A DNA stretch of 64,000 nt from Clostridiales bacterium (GTDB lineage: Bacteria; Bacillota; Clostridia; Saccharofermentanales; Saccharofermentanaceae): contig JAFRQR010000014.1 of NCBI GenBank assembly GCA_017428545.1, positions 97,836 through 161,835 on the forward strand. Direction: 5' to 3'. Position numbers and translations under genes: made by a program. Shown piece after piece: positions 27,363 through 37,327 of the stretch. The notes beneath the pieces are model-generated. The model was not told where the DNA came from, searched no databases, and saw nothing but the letters and a program-made list of their open reading frames with translations. Every line of letters begins with the position of its first letter. Positions within the stretch are counted from its first letter, which is position 1.

Positions 27363-30160
27363 TAGAGAAGACGACGCTTGAAAAGAAAGCGGGAAGAAAA
27401 ATCGACACCCGTCCCCTTTTGGCATTCTTCGTGACCATGGTCGCCATGATCGTGGTGTTCCTGATCAATATGATCACTCCCTTCGGAAACAGAAATGTGC
27501 TGACTTCTGACCTGGGCGCACAGTATGGTCCGTATCTTGTCGGATACAAGCAGGCACTTCTTTCCGGCGAATCCCTTTTCTACAACAGAAGCCTCGGTAT
27601 CGGTTCGAACACAATGGGTGTATTCGGCTACTATCTTTCGAGCCCCTTAAATCTGATCGCGCTTCTTTTCCCTATGACGATGATCCAGGAGCTGGTCGCC
27701 TGCCTGATCATCATCAAGCTTTCTTTTGCCGGTGCATTTATGACCTGGCTTTTGGATCGGAAGTTCAAGACCGAAGATAAGATGACCGTCATTTTCGGAC
27801 TGATGTATCCGCTTTGTACGTTTGCGATCGTTTATATGTTTAACATCATGTGGCTTGACGGATTCGCGATCCTGCCGCTTCTGATCCTCTTTGCGGAGAA
27901 ATTTATCGAAGATCGGAAAAAGAACTGGCCGGCGATCACTCTGATCCTTCTTGTCCTGTTTGTTTCCGGTTACTATATCGCCTACATGGTCGGAATCTTC
28001 TCCTTCCTCTATCTCGTTTCCGTAATGGGCTACCGGGGAATGTTCAAAAAGGAAACGGAAAAAGAGAGCATGAAGACTGTCGGTATGTTTATCCTCTCGG
28101 CGGTCACCGCTGCGATGATGAGCGCGTGCGTTCTCCTTCCGGCAGGACTCAATACGATCGGCAATCCCGATTACTCCGAGCAGAGTTCCATCATGTCCAT
28201 GCAGCCGGAGTTTAAGTTCGCATCTATATTCGACCAGTTCGTTGAAAAGAAAGTCGGAGATCTTTCGGCCAACATGCCGTATATTTTCTGCGGAATAACG
28301 GTGCTGTTCCTTTGCATCCTGTTCTTCTTCAATCCGAAGATCAAGAGATCTCTGAAGGCCGCGCTCGGCGTGGCTTTCGGATTCGGGATCCTTTGTTTCC
28401 AGTTCCCGCTTCTTAACGCGGCATGGCATCTGTTTGATGATCCGAACTGGTTCAATTTCCGTTACGCATTCCTTTTCTCATTTCTGATGATCCTCGTCGC
28501 ATTCTATTCCTACCTGAATATGAAGCATTGCGAAAAGAAACATTTCTATAAATCTTTCGGCGTCATCCTCGGGCTTCTGCTTTTCTCTCAGAGTTTCGGC
28601 CGGATGGCTCAAAAGGAAAATTCTTTCTTTGCGACACTTCTGTTTTCGGTTCTGATCAGTGTCCTGCTTTACGGAATCACACTTGAAAAGTGGCCGGATA
28701 TCATCTATAACCTTAAGCGCATCGGAGCAGGACTTCTCGTTGCCGTGATCGCTGTTGAGATCGTTGTTTTCAATCCGCGCTCCCTGATGCCGGATGTATA
28801 TAACGGTGCGCAGGATGCCCCGGAGTTTAAAAAATCACTGAACGATATCGAAGCGCTTTCCGGCAGTATCGAGGATCAGGACTGGTTTCGTACGGAGTTA
28901 CACAGAAACTGGCAACATCTGATATACGCGAACAATCTTCCTTTCTATTCGGGAAAAGAAGGCATGAGCATTTTTGCTTCCATGGCAAATAAAAAGGCTA
29001 ATCATTTTCTCAAACAGCTGGGTTATAACTCGAACTATAATTACTTCGCTCTCCATCACGATGAACTGATCATGCCGTCTGATTCGATCTTGGGTGTCAG
29101 ATATATCATGTCGAAGGTGGAAGACATTAAGGAGCTGGAGAAGGTAGCAACAGAGGACGAACTCTATCTTTATAAAAATGAATACGCTTGTCCGGCGGCA
29201 CTCGTCGTAAAAGCGGATGCGCTTTCCTTCGACGGATACGCTTTGGAGAAAGACGAAACGACAAAGGATTACTTTGCTTTCCAGGAAGACTGGATAAAAT
29301 CTCTTTCCGGTGTGGATGCTTCTGATGTCTACGACACATTCACGGCTGATTGGGAGATCATCAACGGCCAGCCCACGGATATTCCTCCGGAAAAAGCGAT
29401 CGTGGCGAATGACCTTGTGAAAAACGAACTGAACAGCGAAACGGTGAATCTTAAAGCAGAAGGACTGAATCTCTACTTAAGAAACAACGATAAGGCTCCT
29501 CTGGTATTCCGTACTACTTTCAAAGCGGATCGCGACGGCGCCGTATATTTTGAGATCCCGTACTTGTGCCTGCAGTGCGAGACAGAGATCTATGTAAATG
29601 ACGAAATGATCGCAGATAAGGCGTCCCACTCTTTCTACACCGTGATCCTTAACCTCGGTTCTTTCAGCAAGGGAGATGAAGTGAAGGTGGAGATCAGAGC
29701 GGAAGAAGATATCTTCGGCTCGTTTGAGCCCATCTTTGCATATGTCGATCCGACGGCAATGGCGCCCCAGAAGGAAGCTCTGACCCAAGGGCTCAAAAGT
29801 GTCGATGTCACAAACGGTCACTATGTGATTGAAACAGATACGGCCGAAGATTCCGGTATCCTGATCACGGCTCCTTACGAAAAGGGCTGGAAGGCATGTG
29901 TCGACGGAAAAGAGACTGAGATCATCGCATATCAGGATGCGTTACTTTATATTCCGGTTTCTGCGGGAGCGCATAAAGTGGAACTCCGCTTCACGCCGCC
30001 CGGATGGAAGATCGGACTTCTGGCAAGCGGACTCGGCGTAGTTGTTTTTGCCGCGGTATCGTTCCTGATGCTGAAAAAGAAGAAAAGTTCCGATGCTGCC
30101 GCAAGTGAGGGAAAAGAAGAAGCCCCCAAGGCAGAAGCAGAAGAACAGACGGATACTTGA
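27359..30160 (+). CDS. YfhO-family membrane protein (GT-C-like), copy 2
   Basis: 933 residues. The start is TTG 27359 (TTGA overlap with the copy 1 stop), supported by GGAGGG upstream and by alignment of IEKTTLEKKAG with IEKNSLETKNR of copy 1. Same architecture: SDLGAQYGPYLVGYKQALL, multiple membrane helices, extracytoplasmic domain, ending VELRFTPPGWKIGL helix and a charged, Ala/Glu-rich tail. The tandem arrangement is an old duplication (identity is clear but moderate), suggesting two acceptors or two sugars. Confidence 0.85.
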   Translation: MIEKTTLEKKAGRKIDTRPLLAFFVTMVAMIVVFLINMITPFGNRNVLTSDLGAQYGPYLVGYKQALLSGESLFYNRSLGIGSNTMGVFGYYLSSPLNLIALLFPMTMIQELVACLIIIKLSFAGAFMTWLLDRKFKTEDKMTVIFGLMYPLCTFAIVYMFNIMWLDGFAILPLLILFAEKFIEDRKKNWPAITLILLVLFVSGYYIAYMVGIFSFLYLVSVMGYRGMFKKETEKESMKTVGMFILSAVTAAMMSACVLLPAGLNTIGNPDYSEQSSIMSMQPEFKFASIFDQFVEKKVGDLSANMPYIFCGITVLFLCILFFFNPKIKRSLKAALGVAFGFGILCFQFPLLNAAWHLFDDPNWFNFRYAFLFSFLMILVAFYSYLNMKHCEKKHFYKSFGVILGLLLFSQSFGRMAQKENSFFATLLFSVLISVLLYGITLEKWPDIIYNLKRIGAGLLVAVIAVEIVVFNPRSLMPDVYNGAQDAPEFKKSLNDIEALSGSIEDQDWFRTELHRNWQHLIYANNLPFYSGKEGMSIFASMANKKANHFLKQLGYNSNYNYFALHHDELIMPSDSILGVRYIMSKVEDIKELEKVATEDELYLYKNEYACPAALVVKADALSFDGYALEKDETTKDYFAFQEDWIKSLSGVDASDVYDTFTADWEIINGQPTDIPPEKAIVANDLVKNELNSETVNLKAEGLNLYLRNNDKAPLVFRTTFKADRDGAVYFEIPYLCLQCETEIYVNDEMIADKASHSFYTVILNLGSFSKGDEVKVEIRAEEDIFGSFEPIFAYVDPTAMAPQKEALTQGLKSVDVTNGHYVIETDTAEDSGILITAPYEKGWKACVDGKETEIIAYQDALLYIPVSAGAHKVELRFTPPGWKIGLLASGLGVVVFAAVSFLMLKKKKSSDAAASEGKEEAPKAEAEEQTDT

Positions 30161-30188
30161 TCTTATTTTATGAGGAGGAGAAGAGAAG

Positions 30189-31973
30189 ATGAGTGTAGAA
30201 GAATTGTACAAGTTTTGGAGTGAAGATCCCTATTTCGACGAAGCGACGCGCGCGGAGCTTCTTTCGATCAAGGATGACAAGAAGGAGATCGAGGAGAGAT
30301 TCTACAGAGACCTCGAGTTCGGAACGGCCGGACTTCGCGGTATTCTGGGCGCAGGTACGAACCGCATGAATATGTATATCGTATCGAAGGCTTCCGCAGG
30401 TCTTGGAAAATATATCGCAAGTGAAGGCGAAGAAGCCATGAAGCGTGGCGTCGTTATTTCTTATGACTCGCGTCATTTCTCGCCGGAGTTTGCCGAGATC
30501 ACGGCAAGAACGCTGACATCCATGGGCATCCGCGTATTCCTTTCGGATGAGCTTCGTCCGGTACCGATGCTTTCTTATTCCGTCCGCTGGCACAAGGCTT
30601 TTGCCGGTGTCATGATCACGGCCAGCCACAACCCGTCCAAGTATAACGGCTACAAGGTATACGGCGAGGACGGCGGACAGGTGCCGCCGGAGGCTGCATC
30701 GAAGATCCTGGGCTTTATCGAGGGCATCGAAGATATCAGAACGATCCATCCGGATACTCTGGATGAGGCAAAGGCAAAAGGCCTTCTGACTTACTGGGGT
30801 GAGGAAGTCGACGAAGCATATACGGATATGCTCGACAAACTCGTGATCGACCGTCAGGCGATCCTCAACCAGAAAGATATGTCGATCGTTTACACACCGC
30901 TTCACGGTTCCGGTAATAAGCCGGTACGCCGCATCCTGAAGAGAATCGGTCTGGAGAATGTCCATATCGTTACCGAGCAGGAACTTCCGGACGGAGACTT
31001 CCCGACCGTAGAAGTACCGAACCCGGAAAACCCGAAGGCACTGAGTATGGCGATCGATCTTGCCAAGAAAGTAGATGCGGATCTTGTTATCGGCACCGAC
31101 CCGGACAGCGACCGTATCGGTATCGCAGTACGTACAACGGTAGACGGAAAAGAGACCTATGTGCCGTTTACGGGTAACCAGGTCGGACTTATGATCCTCG
31201 ACTATATCCTCGATTCCAAAAAGCGCGCAGGGGAACTGCCGGAAGGTTCTTTTGCCGTAACAACGATCGTATCCAGTAAACTTGCCGGCGCGATCTGCAA
31301 GTACTACGGCGTAGAACTCCAGGAGGTCCTCACGGGCTTTAAGTTCATCGGTGAGCGCATCAAGCTCGACGACGAATTCGGCAGCAAGCACTTCCAGTTC
31401 GGCTTCGAAGAGAGCTACGGATATCTGGCAGGCCTTGACGTTCGTGACAAGGACGCGGTAGTCGGTGCGATGCTGATCGCCGGCATGTATGCCCAGTCCA
31501 GAGAACGCGGACAGTCGCTCATTGACCGTCTTGAAAACATCTACAAGCGTTTCGGCTACGGCTTCGAAGAGACCGTTTCGATCACGCTCGAAGGAAAAGA
31601 AGGTATCGAGAAGATCGCCGGTGCTATGAAAGCGCTTCGCTCGGAACTTTTTTCCTGCAAGAACAAAGCAGACGCCCAGGCGCTCCTCGGCGGCGCTCCG
31701 GTCGAAGCAGTCCGTGACTACCAGGCATCGAAGAGATATGTATTTACAGACGACGGCGTAAAAGAAGAAGAGATCGCTCTTCCTGTTTCCAACGTGCTTC
31801 TTTACGAGCTCGGCGGAGACAAGGGACTTGACTGGGCATGTGCCCGTCCGTCCGGCACGGAGCCGAAGCTGAAGATCTACTTCGGTATCTACGGTGATAC
31901 TAAAGAGGGCTCCGCAGCATGCCTTGCCGATACTAAGGCGAAGGTAGAAGCTGCCGTAAGAGCTAAGCTCTGA
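30189..31973 (+). CDS. Phospho-sugar mutase (phosphoglucomutase type)
   Basis: 594 residues of the alpha-D-phosphohexomutase family. Active-site phosphoserine loop VMITASHNPSKYNGYK (about residues 141-156), metal-binding loop IGTDPDSDRIGIA (about 301-313), sugar loop GFEESYGYLAG (about 400-410) and phosphate-binding RPSGTEPKLKIY. The length matches the PgcA-like phosphoglucomutases of Firmicutes, which make glucose-1-phosphate for UDP-glucose and thus for the lipid-sugar pathway encoded just upstream; phosphomannomutase activity is possible too. Confidence 0.9.
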   Translation: MSVEELYKFWSEDPYFDEATRAELLSIKDDKKEIEERFYRDLEFGTAGLRGILGAGTNRMNMYIVSKASAGLGKYIASEGEEAMKRGVVISYDSRHFSPEFAEITARTLTSMGIRVFLSDELRPVPMLSYSVRWHKAFAGVMITASHNPSKYNGYKVYGEDGGQVPPEAASKILGFIEGIEDIRTIHPDTLDEAKAKGLLTYWGEEVDEAYTDMLDKLVIDRQAILNQKDMSIVYTPLHGSGNKPVRRILKRIGLENVHIVTEQELPDGDFPTVEVPNPENPKALSMAIDLAKKVDADLVIGTDPDSDRIGIAVRTTVDGKETYVPFTGNQVGLMILDYILDSKKRAGELPEGSFAVTTIVSSKLAGAICKYYGVELQEVLTGFKFIGERIKLDDEFGSKHFQFGFEESYGYLAGLDVRDKDAVVGAMLIAGMYAQSRERGQSLIDRLENIYKRFGYGFEETVSITLEGKEGIEKIAGAMKALRSELFSCKNKADAQALLGGAPVEAVRDYQASKRYVFTDDGVKEEEIALPVSNVLLYELGGDKGLDWACARPSGTEPKLKIYFGIYGDTKEGSAACLADTKAKVEAAVRAKL

Positions 31974-32028
31974 TATTCGAAAGGAGAAAACCTTTCGGAT
32001 TCCGATCAATAAAATCACGAAAAGCAAG

Positions 32029-32062
32029 GCGCCCGTAAGCTTAGGCTAACGGGCGCTTCTTT
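32029..32062 (+). terminator. Intrinsic terminator after the phosphoglucomutase gene
   Basis: GCGCCCGT (32029-32036) pairs with ACGGGCGC (32049-32056), followed by TTCTTT. Confidence 0.85.
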
Positions 32063-32238
32063 GTGGCAAATGCGACATGAAACGTCAAATTTCCGTTTAA
32101 AACTTCTGAATTGTGACACAAATGTGAAGGAATTCGCAATTGTCCACAGAAATGTCAATTTTCAAGCGCCGAAATGGGTTTATTCCCAGAAATTTTGAAA
32201 GTATACTCAAGGTGATTTCAAAAGGAGGAAGATGCGAA

Positions 32239-32598
32239 ATGACGGCGAATGAGTGTCTGGTCAAGTTTAATTCGATCAAAGATTGCCTTTCTGATGTTTT
32301 ATGGATGTATTTCGAGATCCAGTCTGCAGACAGTGAACAGGTCGTACTGGTCGGTAAACCGGATGAATATGCGGAACCGATCCTCGAGATCGTATTCATG
32401 CAGCCTTTCATGATCTCGTGCCCGATGCGTTTTACATACGAAGGCGGGGACTTCATCGGTCTTGCTCCGCAGGAGGAGTTCTACCAGATGAATGAAAGAT
32501 ATCACATCGGTCAGGGACACCACATCTTCAAGATCAAAGTGGATAACAAGAGATTCTTCATCATTGCAAAGGCAATGCACGTAAACATCCACAGCTGA
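32239..32598 (+). CDS. Conserved-looking hypothetical protein, 119 aa
   Basis: Starts at ATG 32239 (MTANECLVKFNSIKDC), 10 bases after AAAGGAGG; the in-frame extension upstream lacks such a site. No transmembrane segment, signal peptide or cofactor motif is visible. It is a small acidic mixed alpha/beta protein ending AKAMHVNIHS. It stands alone between the phosphoglucomutase terminator and a minus-strand HAD phosphatase gene. I do not recognise the family. Confidence 0.75.
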   Translation: MTANECLVKFNSIKDCLSDVLWMYFEIQSADSEQVVLVGKPDEYAEPILEIVFMQPFMISCPMRFTYEGGDFIGLAPQEEFYQMNERYHIGQGHHIFKIKVDNKRFFIIAKAMHVNIHS

Positions 32599-32637
32599 TC
32601 GTTATGGACAAGCCTTCGGGCGAAAAGGATAAAAGCT

Positions 32638-33432
32638 TCAGATAAGATGGCGGATCGCGTAAGCGACTCCGTCATCTTTGCAGTTACGGGTAATTACGGA
32701 TGCGAAAGATTTCGCCTTTTCCGAGGCGTTTCCCATCGCGACTCCCACGGCGCCGCAGGTAAACATGCTGATGTCATTGTCGCCGTCTCCGAAACAGAAA
32801 ACATTTTCCATCGGAACGTGAAGGTAAGAAGCCAGTGCAACTACGGCATTTCCCTTGGTGCATCCTTCGGGCATGATGTCGATGACCCTGTGCATGGAAG
32901 ACGTCACCTCAAGTGCTTTTTTCGCGGAAAGTTCCTGTATCAGATCGTCGGTAGGCTCATATACAAGGATCTTCGTAAGCTTTTCAGGCGTGTCGGAAAG
33001 GTCTTTCTCATTAAGAGGGATGAGCGGGGCACGGATCTCTTTTCTTACCGAGGCATTGTAGTTATTGAAAAAAGCCATATGCGCACTTTCCGGACGGTAG
33101 AAAATGCCGTCTTTTCCGTATGCGACGAAATCAAAGCCGCGGGAAATGAGCGTTTCCATCAGGTCTGAAGCGACATCATCCGGGAAACTGTTCTCGTAGA
33201 TCGGGCAATTTTGTTCGTAATCGTAGACCTGGGCGCCGTTACTCGTGATGACGGGCGCGGAAAGAGAGAATTCTTCGACGAATTTTCTTACCACATGAAA
33301 GGATCTTCCGGTCGCGATCGTAAAACCGGTGGAAGAAGGCAGAGACCGGATCGTGGAAAGGGTCTCCTCCGAGATCTTCCCGCCGGCGGGAAGAAGCGTA
33401 TTATCGATGTCACAGACGATCAGCCGGTCCAA
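32638..33432 (-). CDS. Cof-type HAD-superfamily phosphatase
   Basis: 264 residues from TTG 33432, which lies 10 bases after GGAGG (33443-33447 on the minus strand); a longer version from further upstream would start inside the promoter. Motif I DIDNTLL, motif II ATGR (with the SNGAQVYDYE cap start typical of Cof proteins), motif III Lys and motif IV FGDGDNDISMF are all present. Such enzymes dephosphorylate sugar phosphates or flavin/PLP-type phosphates in the cytoplasm; the substrate cannot be inferred. Confidence 0.88.
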   Translation of the reverse strand: MDRLIVCDIDNTLLPAGGKISEETLSTIRSLPSSTGFTIATGRSFHVVRKFVEEFSLSAPVITSNGAQVYDYEQNCPIYENSFPDDVASDLMETLISRGFDFVAYGKDGIFYRPESAHMAFFNNYNASVRKEIRAPLIPLNEKDLSDTPEKLTKILVYEPTDDLIQELSAKKALEVTSSMHRVIDIMPEGCTKGNAVVALASYLHVPMENVFCFGDGDNDISMFTCGAVGVAMGNASEKAKSFASVITRNCKDDGVAYAIRHLI

Positions 33433-33481
33433 AGAAAAATGTCCTCCGAAAAGTGCTTTTGGCACGGAATTCACAACGTCT

Positions 33482-33511
33482 ATGATACCACGGATCGAAG
33501 GGAAGTTGTAA
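33482..33511 (-). promoter_or_regulatory. Promoter of the HAD phosphatase gene
   Basis: On the minus strand TTACAA (33506-33511) and TATCAT (33482-33487) are 18 bases apart, ending about 50 bases upstream of the TTG start. Confidence 0.5.
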
Positions 33512-33681
33512 ATCCCGGAAAATGTCAAACGGAATATGCCAGATATAACAAAAAACTATATCCCGAAGTGACGTATTTTGTAGGGTAAAAAACATAGATT
33601 ATCTCTTGAAAGAGAAGTCATCCTATATTAAACTTTTACATGGTGAAGTAGTATGATTTTTTTGAGAGAGGCGTCAAAAGA

Positions 33682-35394
33682 ATGAAGAAAAATGCAGCGA
33701 AGAGAAGACAGAAGAAAATAACAACTGCTGTAGTCGGTGTAGTAGCAGGCCTTCTGGCCGTTTCCGCCATCGGTACAGTACTCTACTTTACGGTCCTGAA
33801 GAACGTGATCGGCGGTAAATCCAACAAGATCGTTGTGACAGATGTCAACGGCAGCGAGGTTTCCTTTGAACCGGAAGAACTGCAGGCACAGCTGGATGTA
33901 CCGACTTTTTATGAGGGCATCACGATCAATGGCGTGAGCGTCGCCGGTAAGTCCAAGGACGAAGTCAAAGCCCAGTTTGCCGAAGAAAACAACAAATCCG
34001 CATCGGATCTCGTGAATGTTACGTTCCTCGTCGGTGACGAGTCGATCCCGATGCCGACAACAGGCCTTACTGTGACAAGTGATATCGATTCGATCATCGA
34101 TAAAGCTTATGATTACGGACGTACAAGTACGCTTCAGGGAGATGACGGCCTTAAGGACCGTTATAACACCATCAACGCATTAAAGACGAATCCGGTGGAC
34201 TTCGTCTCGACATATTCTCTCGATACTTCTGCCGTAGACCAGCTGACAAGAGAAACTCTCGAGCCGCTTCAGAAAGAAGTCGTCGAAGCATATGCCAGTG
34301 GTTTTGATCTCGAAAATCTCGAGTTTGTTATCGAAGAATCCCAGGAAGGTAATGTCATCGATATTGATAAAGCGATCGCTGATGTCAAGACCGCGCTGGA
34401 CGGAAAAGAATACGAAGTCGTCATTCCGGTTACCCAGGAGGTCATCGAACCGACCACTTCCGCGGAGTTCCTCAGGGAATATCTCGGACTTGTCTCTACG
34501 ACGACATCCAAGACCAGCAGCAACGATAACCGTAACACCAACATCCGCCTTGTCTGTGAGAAGATCGACGGGCTGGTACTTCAGCCGGGAGAATCCTTTA
34601 ACTTCAACGATGTTGTCGGACAGAGAACGGAAGCGGCAGGCTTTAAGATGGCTCACGGTATCTTCAACGGAGATATGAGAGATGAGCTCGGCGGCGGTAT
34701 CTGCCAGGCCAACACCATGCTCTATCAGAGCGTTACCAAGGCGGATCTGCAGGTGGATGAAAGAAAGAACCACACGATCCCGAGTACATATGTTGACAAG
34801 GGAACAGATGCTACCGTTACATGGGAAAGCCCGAACTTCCAGTTCACAAACAATACGGAATATCCGGTAGCGATCCATGCGTTCTACGCAGATCAGCATG
34901 TTACCGTTGAGATCTACGGCCGTCCGCTTCCGGATGGACAGACGATCGAACTGGTCGGCGAACTCGTCCGCGAGATCGCTCCGACGACGGTATATGTCGC
35001 CGATCCGACCATGGCGATCGGAACGAAGTCAACAACGACAGGTTCCCGTACCGGTTATGACTACAAGTCCTACAAGGTATGGCGCGATGCAGACGGTAAC
35101 GAGATCAAGAAGGAAGAGTATTTCCCGAGCCACTACCCGGTAAGAAATGCCGAGATCCACGTGGGTGTTCTCGGCGCCGACGGAAAAGTCTATCCGATGG
35201 ATCCGAAGACCGGAGCAGTAAATGCACCGCCGGAAGCCATCACTCCGACAGTACCTTCGGATACTACACCTGTGGCAGATACGACTCCTGCAGATACTAC
35301 ACCTGCAGACACAACGCCTGCGGATACAACTCCGGCTGACACCGTTGCCGATACCGAGCCGACGACCCCGCCGGAAGAGAACGGTGGCGCCTGA
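33682..35394 (+). CDS. VanW-family surface protein, copy 1
   Basis: 570 residues. A basic N-terminus and one membrane helix (about residues 13-38) anchor it; repeats resembling the PG-binding_4/VanW-associated domain follow (FYEGITINGVSVAGKSKDEVKAQF). The VanW domain spans about 290-440 (LQPGESFNFNDVVGQRTEAAGF, ELGGGICQANTMLYQS, FTNNTEYPVAIHAFYADQHVTVEIYG). The C-terminal 60 residues are a low-complexity ADTTPADTTP repeat, a cell-wall-spanning stalk. VanW proteins occur with some glycopeptide-resistance clusters but their function is unknown; here there is no vanHAX, so a general envelope role is likely. Confidence 0.88.
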   Translation: MKKNAAKRRQKKITTAVVGVVAGLLAVSAIGTVLYFTVLKNVIGGKSNKIVVTDVNGSEVSFEPEELQAQLDVPTFYEGITINGVSVAGKSKDEVKAQFAEENNKSASDLVNVTFLVGDESIPMPTTGLTVTSDIDSIIDKAYDYGRTSTLQGDDGLKDRYNTINALKTNPVDFVSTYSLDTSAVDQLTRETLEPLQKEVVEAYASGFDLENLEFVIEESQEGNVIDIDKAIADVKTALDGKEYEVVIPVTQEVIEPTTSAEFLREYLGLVSTTTSKTSSNDNRNTNIRLVCEKIDGLVLQPGESFNFNDVVGQRTEAAGFKMAHGIFNGDMRDELGGGICQANTMLYQSVTKADLQVDERKNHTIPSTYVDKGTDATVTWESPNFQFTNNTEYPVAIHAFYADQHVTVEIYGRPLPDGQTIELVGELVREIAPTTVYVADPTMAIGTKSTTTGSRTGYDYKSYKVWRDADGNEIKKEEYFPSHYPVRNAEIHVGVLGADGKVYPMDPKTGAVNAPPEAITPTVPSDTTPVADTTPADTTPADTTPADTTPADTVADTEPTTPPEENGGA

Positions 35395-35451
35395 TTCCGA
35401 AAGAAGGGATCCGCCGCTTCGGCGCGAAAAGCGCTTGAACACAGATATTCA

Positions 35452-35487
35452 GGGCACCAGTCCTATTCGGAGGACTGTGCCCTTTTT
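35452..35487 (+). terminator. Intrinsic terminator after VanW copy 1
   Basis: GGGCA-C-CAGTCC pairs with GGACTG-TGCCC around a TATTCGGA loop, followed by TTTTT. It ends 20 bases before gpmI, whose ribosome binding site follows immediately. Confidence 0.85.
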
Positions 35488-35506
35488 ATAGAAAAGGAGA
35501 ATGAGT

Positions 35507-37135
35507 ATGAGTACATCTTACAAAGGCCCGATCGTCCTGATCATCATGGATGGCGTGGGAATCAAAGAAATCGAGACAGGTAATGCTGTCACAGGCGCAA
35601 AGAAGCCGATCCTGGACAACTGCATGAAGAATTATCCGATGCAGAAACTTAAGGCACACGGTACGGCAGTAGGTCTTCCGTCTGACGGTGACATGGGTAA
35701 CTCCGAGGTAGGCCACAATGCGATCGGAGCCGGCCAGGTATACAGCCAGGGCGCTAAACTGGTTTCCGAGTCTCTCGCAAGCAAGAGCATGTATCAGAGC
35801 GAAGTATGGAAGTCTCTCGTTGCTGACGCAAAGAAGGGCGGCACGATGCACTTCATCGGACTTCTTTCCGATGGTAACGTTCACTCTCATATCGACCATC
35901 TTCTCGCTATGCTCGACGAAGCTAAGGAAGAGGGCGTAGAAAAAGTACGTATCCACATTCTCCTGGACGGACGTGATGTCGGTGAAACATCTGCGCTGCA
36001 GTATGTTGACCAGCTCGAGGCGAAGCTTTCCGAGCTTTCTGACGCAACACACGATTACAGGATCGCCAGCGGCGGCGGACGTATGGTCATCACCATGGAC
36101 CGTTACGGCGCAAACTGGGGTATGGTCGAAGCCGGCTGGAAGACTCACGTTCTTGGTGAGGGCAGACAGTTCGCAACTGCAAAAGAAGCCATCGAGACAT
36201 TCCGTTCCGAGATCCCGAACGTTATCGACCAGGATCTCCCGGCATTCGTTATCGCTGAAAACGGCGCTCCGGTCGGCACGATCGAAGACGGCGACAGTGT
36301 TATCCTTTACAACTTCCGTGGCGACCGTGCCCAGGAGCTGACAGTTGCATTTGAAAGCGGTGCTGACTTTGACAAGTTCGACCGTGTTCGTGTTCCGAAC
36401 GTAAATTACGCCGGTATGCTCGAGTACGACGGCGACCTTCACATCCCGAAGAAGTTCCTCGTTTCTCCGCCGGTCATCAGAAACACACTCGGCGAGCTTC
36501 TTGCCAACAAAGGCATCGCTCAGCTGGCGATCTCCGAGACACAGAAGTACGGCCACGTTACTTACTTCTTCAACGGTAACAGATCCAGTAAGTTCAACGA
36601 CGATCTCGAAGAGTACATCGAGATCCCGTCTGATATCGTTCCTTTCGAGCAGCGTCCGTGGATGAAGTCCGCTGAGATCACAGACAAGCTTGTCGAGCTC
36701 ATCTCCGAGAACAAGTATCCTTTCATGCGTGTTAACTTCCCGAACGGCGATATGGTCGGCCACACAGGTGTATTTGAGTCTGCTGTCATCGGAGTTGAGT
36801 CCGTTGATATCGCCCTGAAGAGGATCCTCCCGGCGATCGATGCAGTCGGCGGTATGGCGATCATCACAGCTGACCACGGTAATGCCGAGGAAATGTATGA
36901 ACTTGCCAAGGACGGTTCCCCGAAGGCAGATAAGGATGGCCGTATCAAGGCAAAGACATCCCACACACTCAATCCTGTTCCGTGCATCTTCTATGACAAC
37001 ACAGAAAACAAGGATAAGTACGAGGTCGTCGATTCCGAGTCTTACGGTCTTGCCAACATCGCAGCTACCATCGCGGATCTGCTCGGTGTAGAGAAGCCGG
37101 AATGCTGGGAGTCCTCAATGATCAAGATGAAGTAA
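35507..37135 (+). CDS. gpmI: 2,3-bisphosphoglycerate-independent phosphoglycerate mutase
   Basis: 542 residues from ATG 35507; the ATG at 35501 is too close to GGAG (2 bases) while this one has 7-8 bases. The metal-binding catalytic core is visible: IIMDGVG (Asp), DGDMGNSEVGHNAIGAG (catalytic Ser), and C-terminal DHGNAEEM and SHTLNPVPCIFYD. It interconverts 3- and 2-phosphoglycerate in glycolysis with two Mn ions. Length is slightly above the usual ~510. Confidence 0.96.
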   Translation: MSTSYKGPIVLIIMDGVGIKEIETGNAVTGAKKPILDNCMKNYPMQKLKAHGTAVGLPSDGDMGNSEVGHNAIGAGQVYSQGAKLVSESLASKSMYQSEVWKSLVADAKKGGTMHFIGLLSDGNVHSHIDHLLAMLDEAKEEGVEKVRIHILLDGRDVGETSALQYVDQLEAKLSELSDATHDYRIASGGGRMVITMDRYGANWGMVEAGWKTHVLGEGRQFATAKEAIETFRSEIPNVIDQDLPAFVIAENGAPVGTIEDGDSVILYNFRGDRAQELTVAFESGADFDKFDRVRVPNVNYAGMLEYDGDLHIPKKFLVSPPVIRNTLGELLANKGIAQLAISETQKYGHVTYFFNGNRSSKFNDDLEEYIEIPSDIVPFEQRPWMKSAEITDKLVELISENKYPFMRVNFPNGDMVGHTGVFESAVIGVESVDIALKRILPAIDAVGGMAIITADHGNAEEMYELAKDGSPKADKDGRIKAKTSHTLNPVPCIFYDNTENKDKYEVVDSESYGLANIAATIADLLGVEKPECWESSMIKMK

Positions 37136-37152
37136 TCCTTCACCGACGTTTT

Positions 37153-37232
37153 AAGAACAGAATAATAGTGCCGCTACGGTTCAGACAGTTTGCTGTCGCA
37201 AAACTCACCGTCGCGGCACTTTTTCTGTTCTT
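37153..37232 (+). terminator. Multi-stem terminator after gpmI
   Basis: Nested stems: AAGAACAG/CTGTTCTT (37153-37160 with 37225-37232), AGTGCCGC/GCGGCACT (37167-37174 with 37213-37220), ACGGT/ACCGT (37176-37180 with 37207-37211) and inner GACAG/CTGTC (37184-37197). The T-run lies inside the outer stem, as in dispersed elements A and B. Confidence 0.85.
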
Positions 37233-37291
37233 TCCGGTGACGGATCAGTTTTGCGTGAGGGGGTCGCCGAGGAGGCATTTTCTATTCTTCT
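37206..37291 (+). repeat. Direct repeat R1 of an ~85-bp duplication
   Basis: CACCGTCGCGGCAC...GGAGGCATTTTCTATTCTTCT; nearly identical to 37328-37412 (about 36 bases apart). It begins in the right arm of the gpmI terminator. Confidence 0.9.
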
Positions 37292-37327
37292 TATGACTTA
37301 TGGGTTATTTGCGTTTTTTTGGGAATA

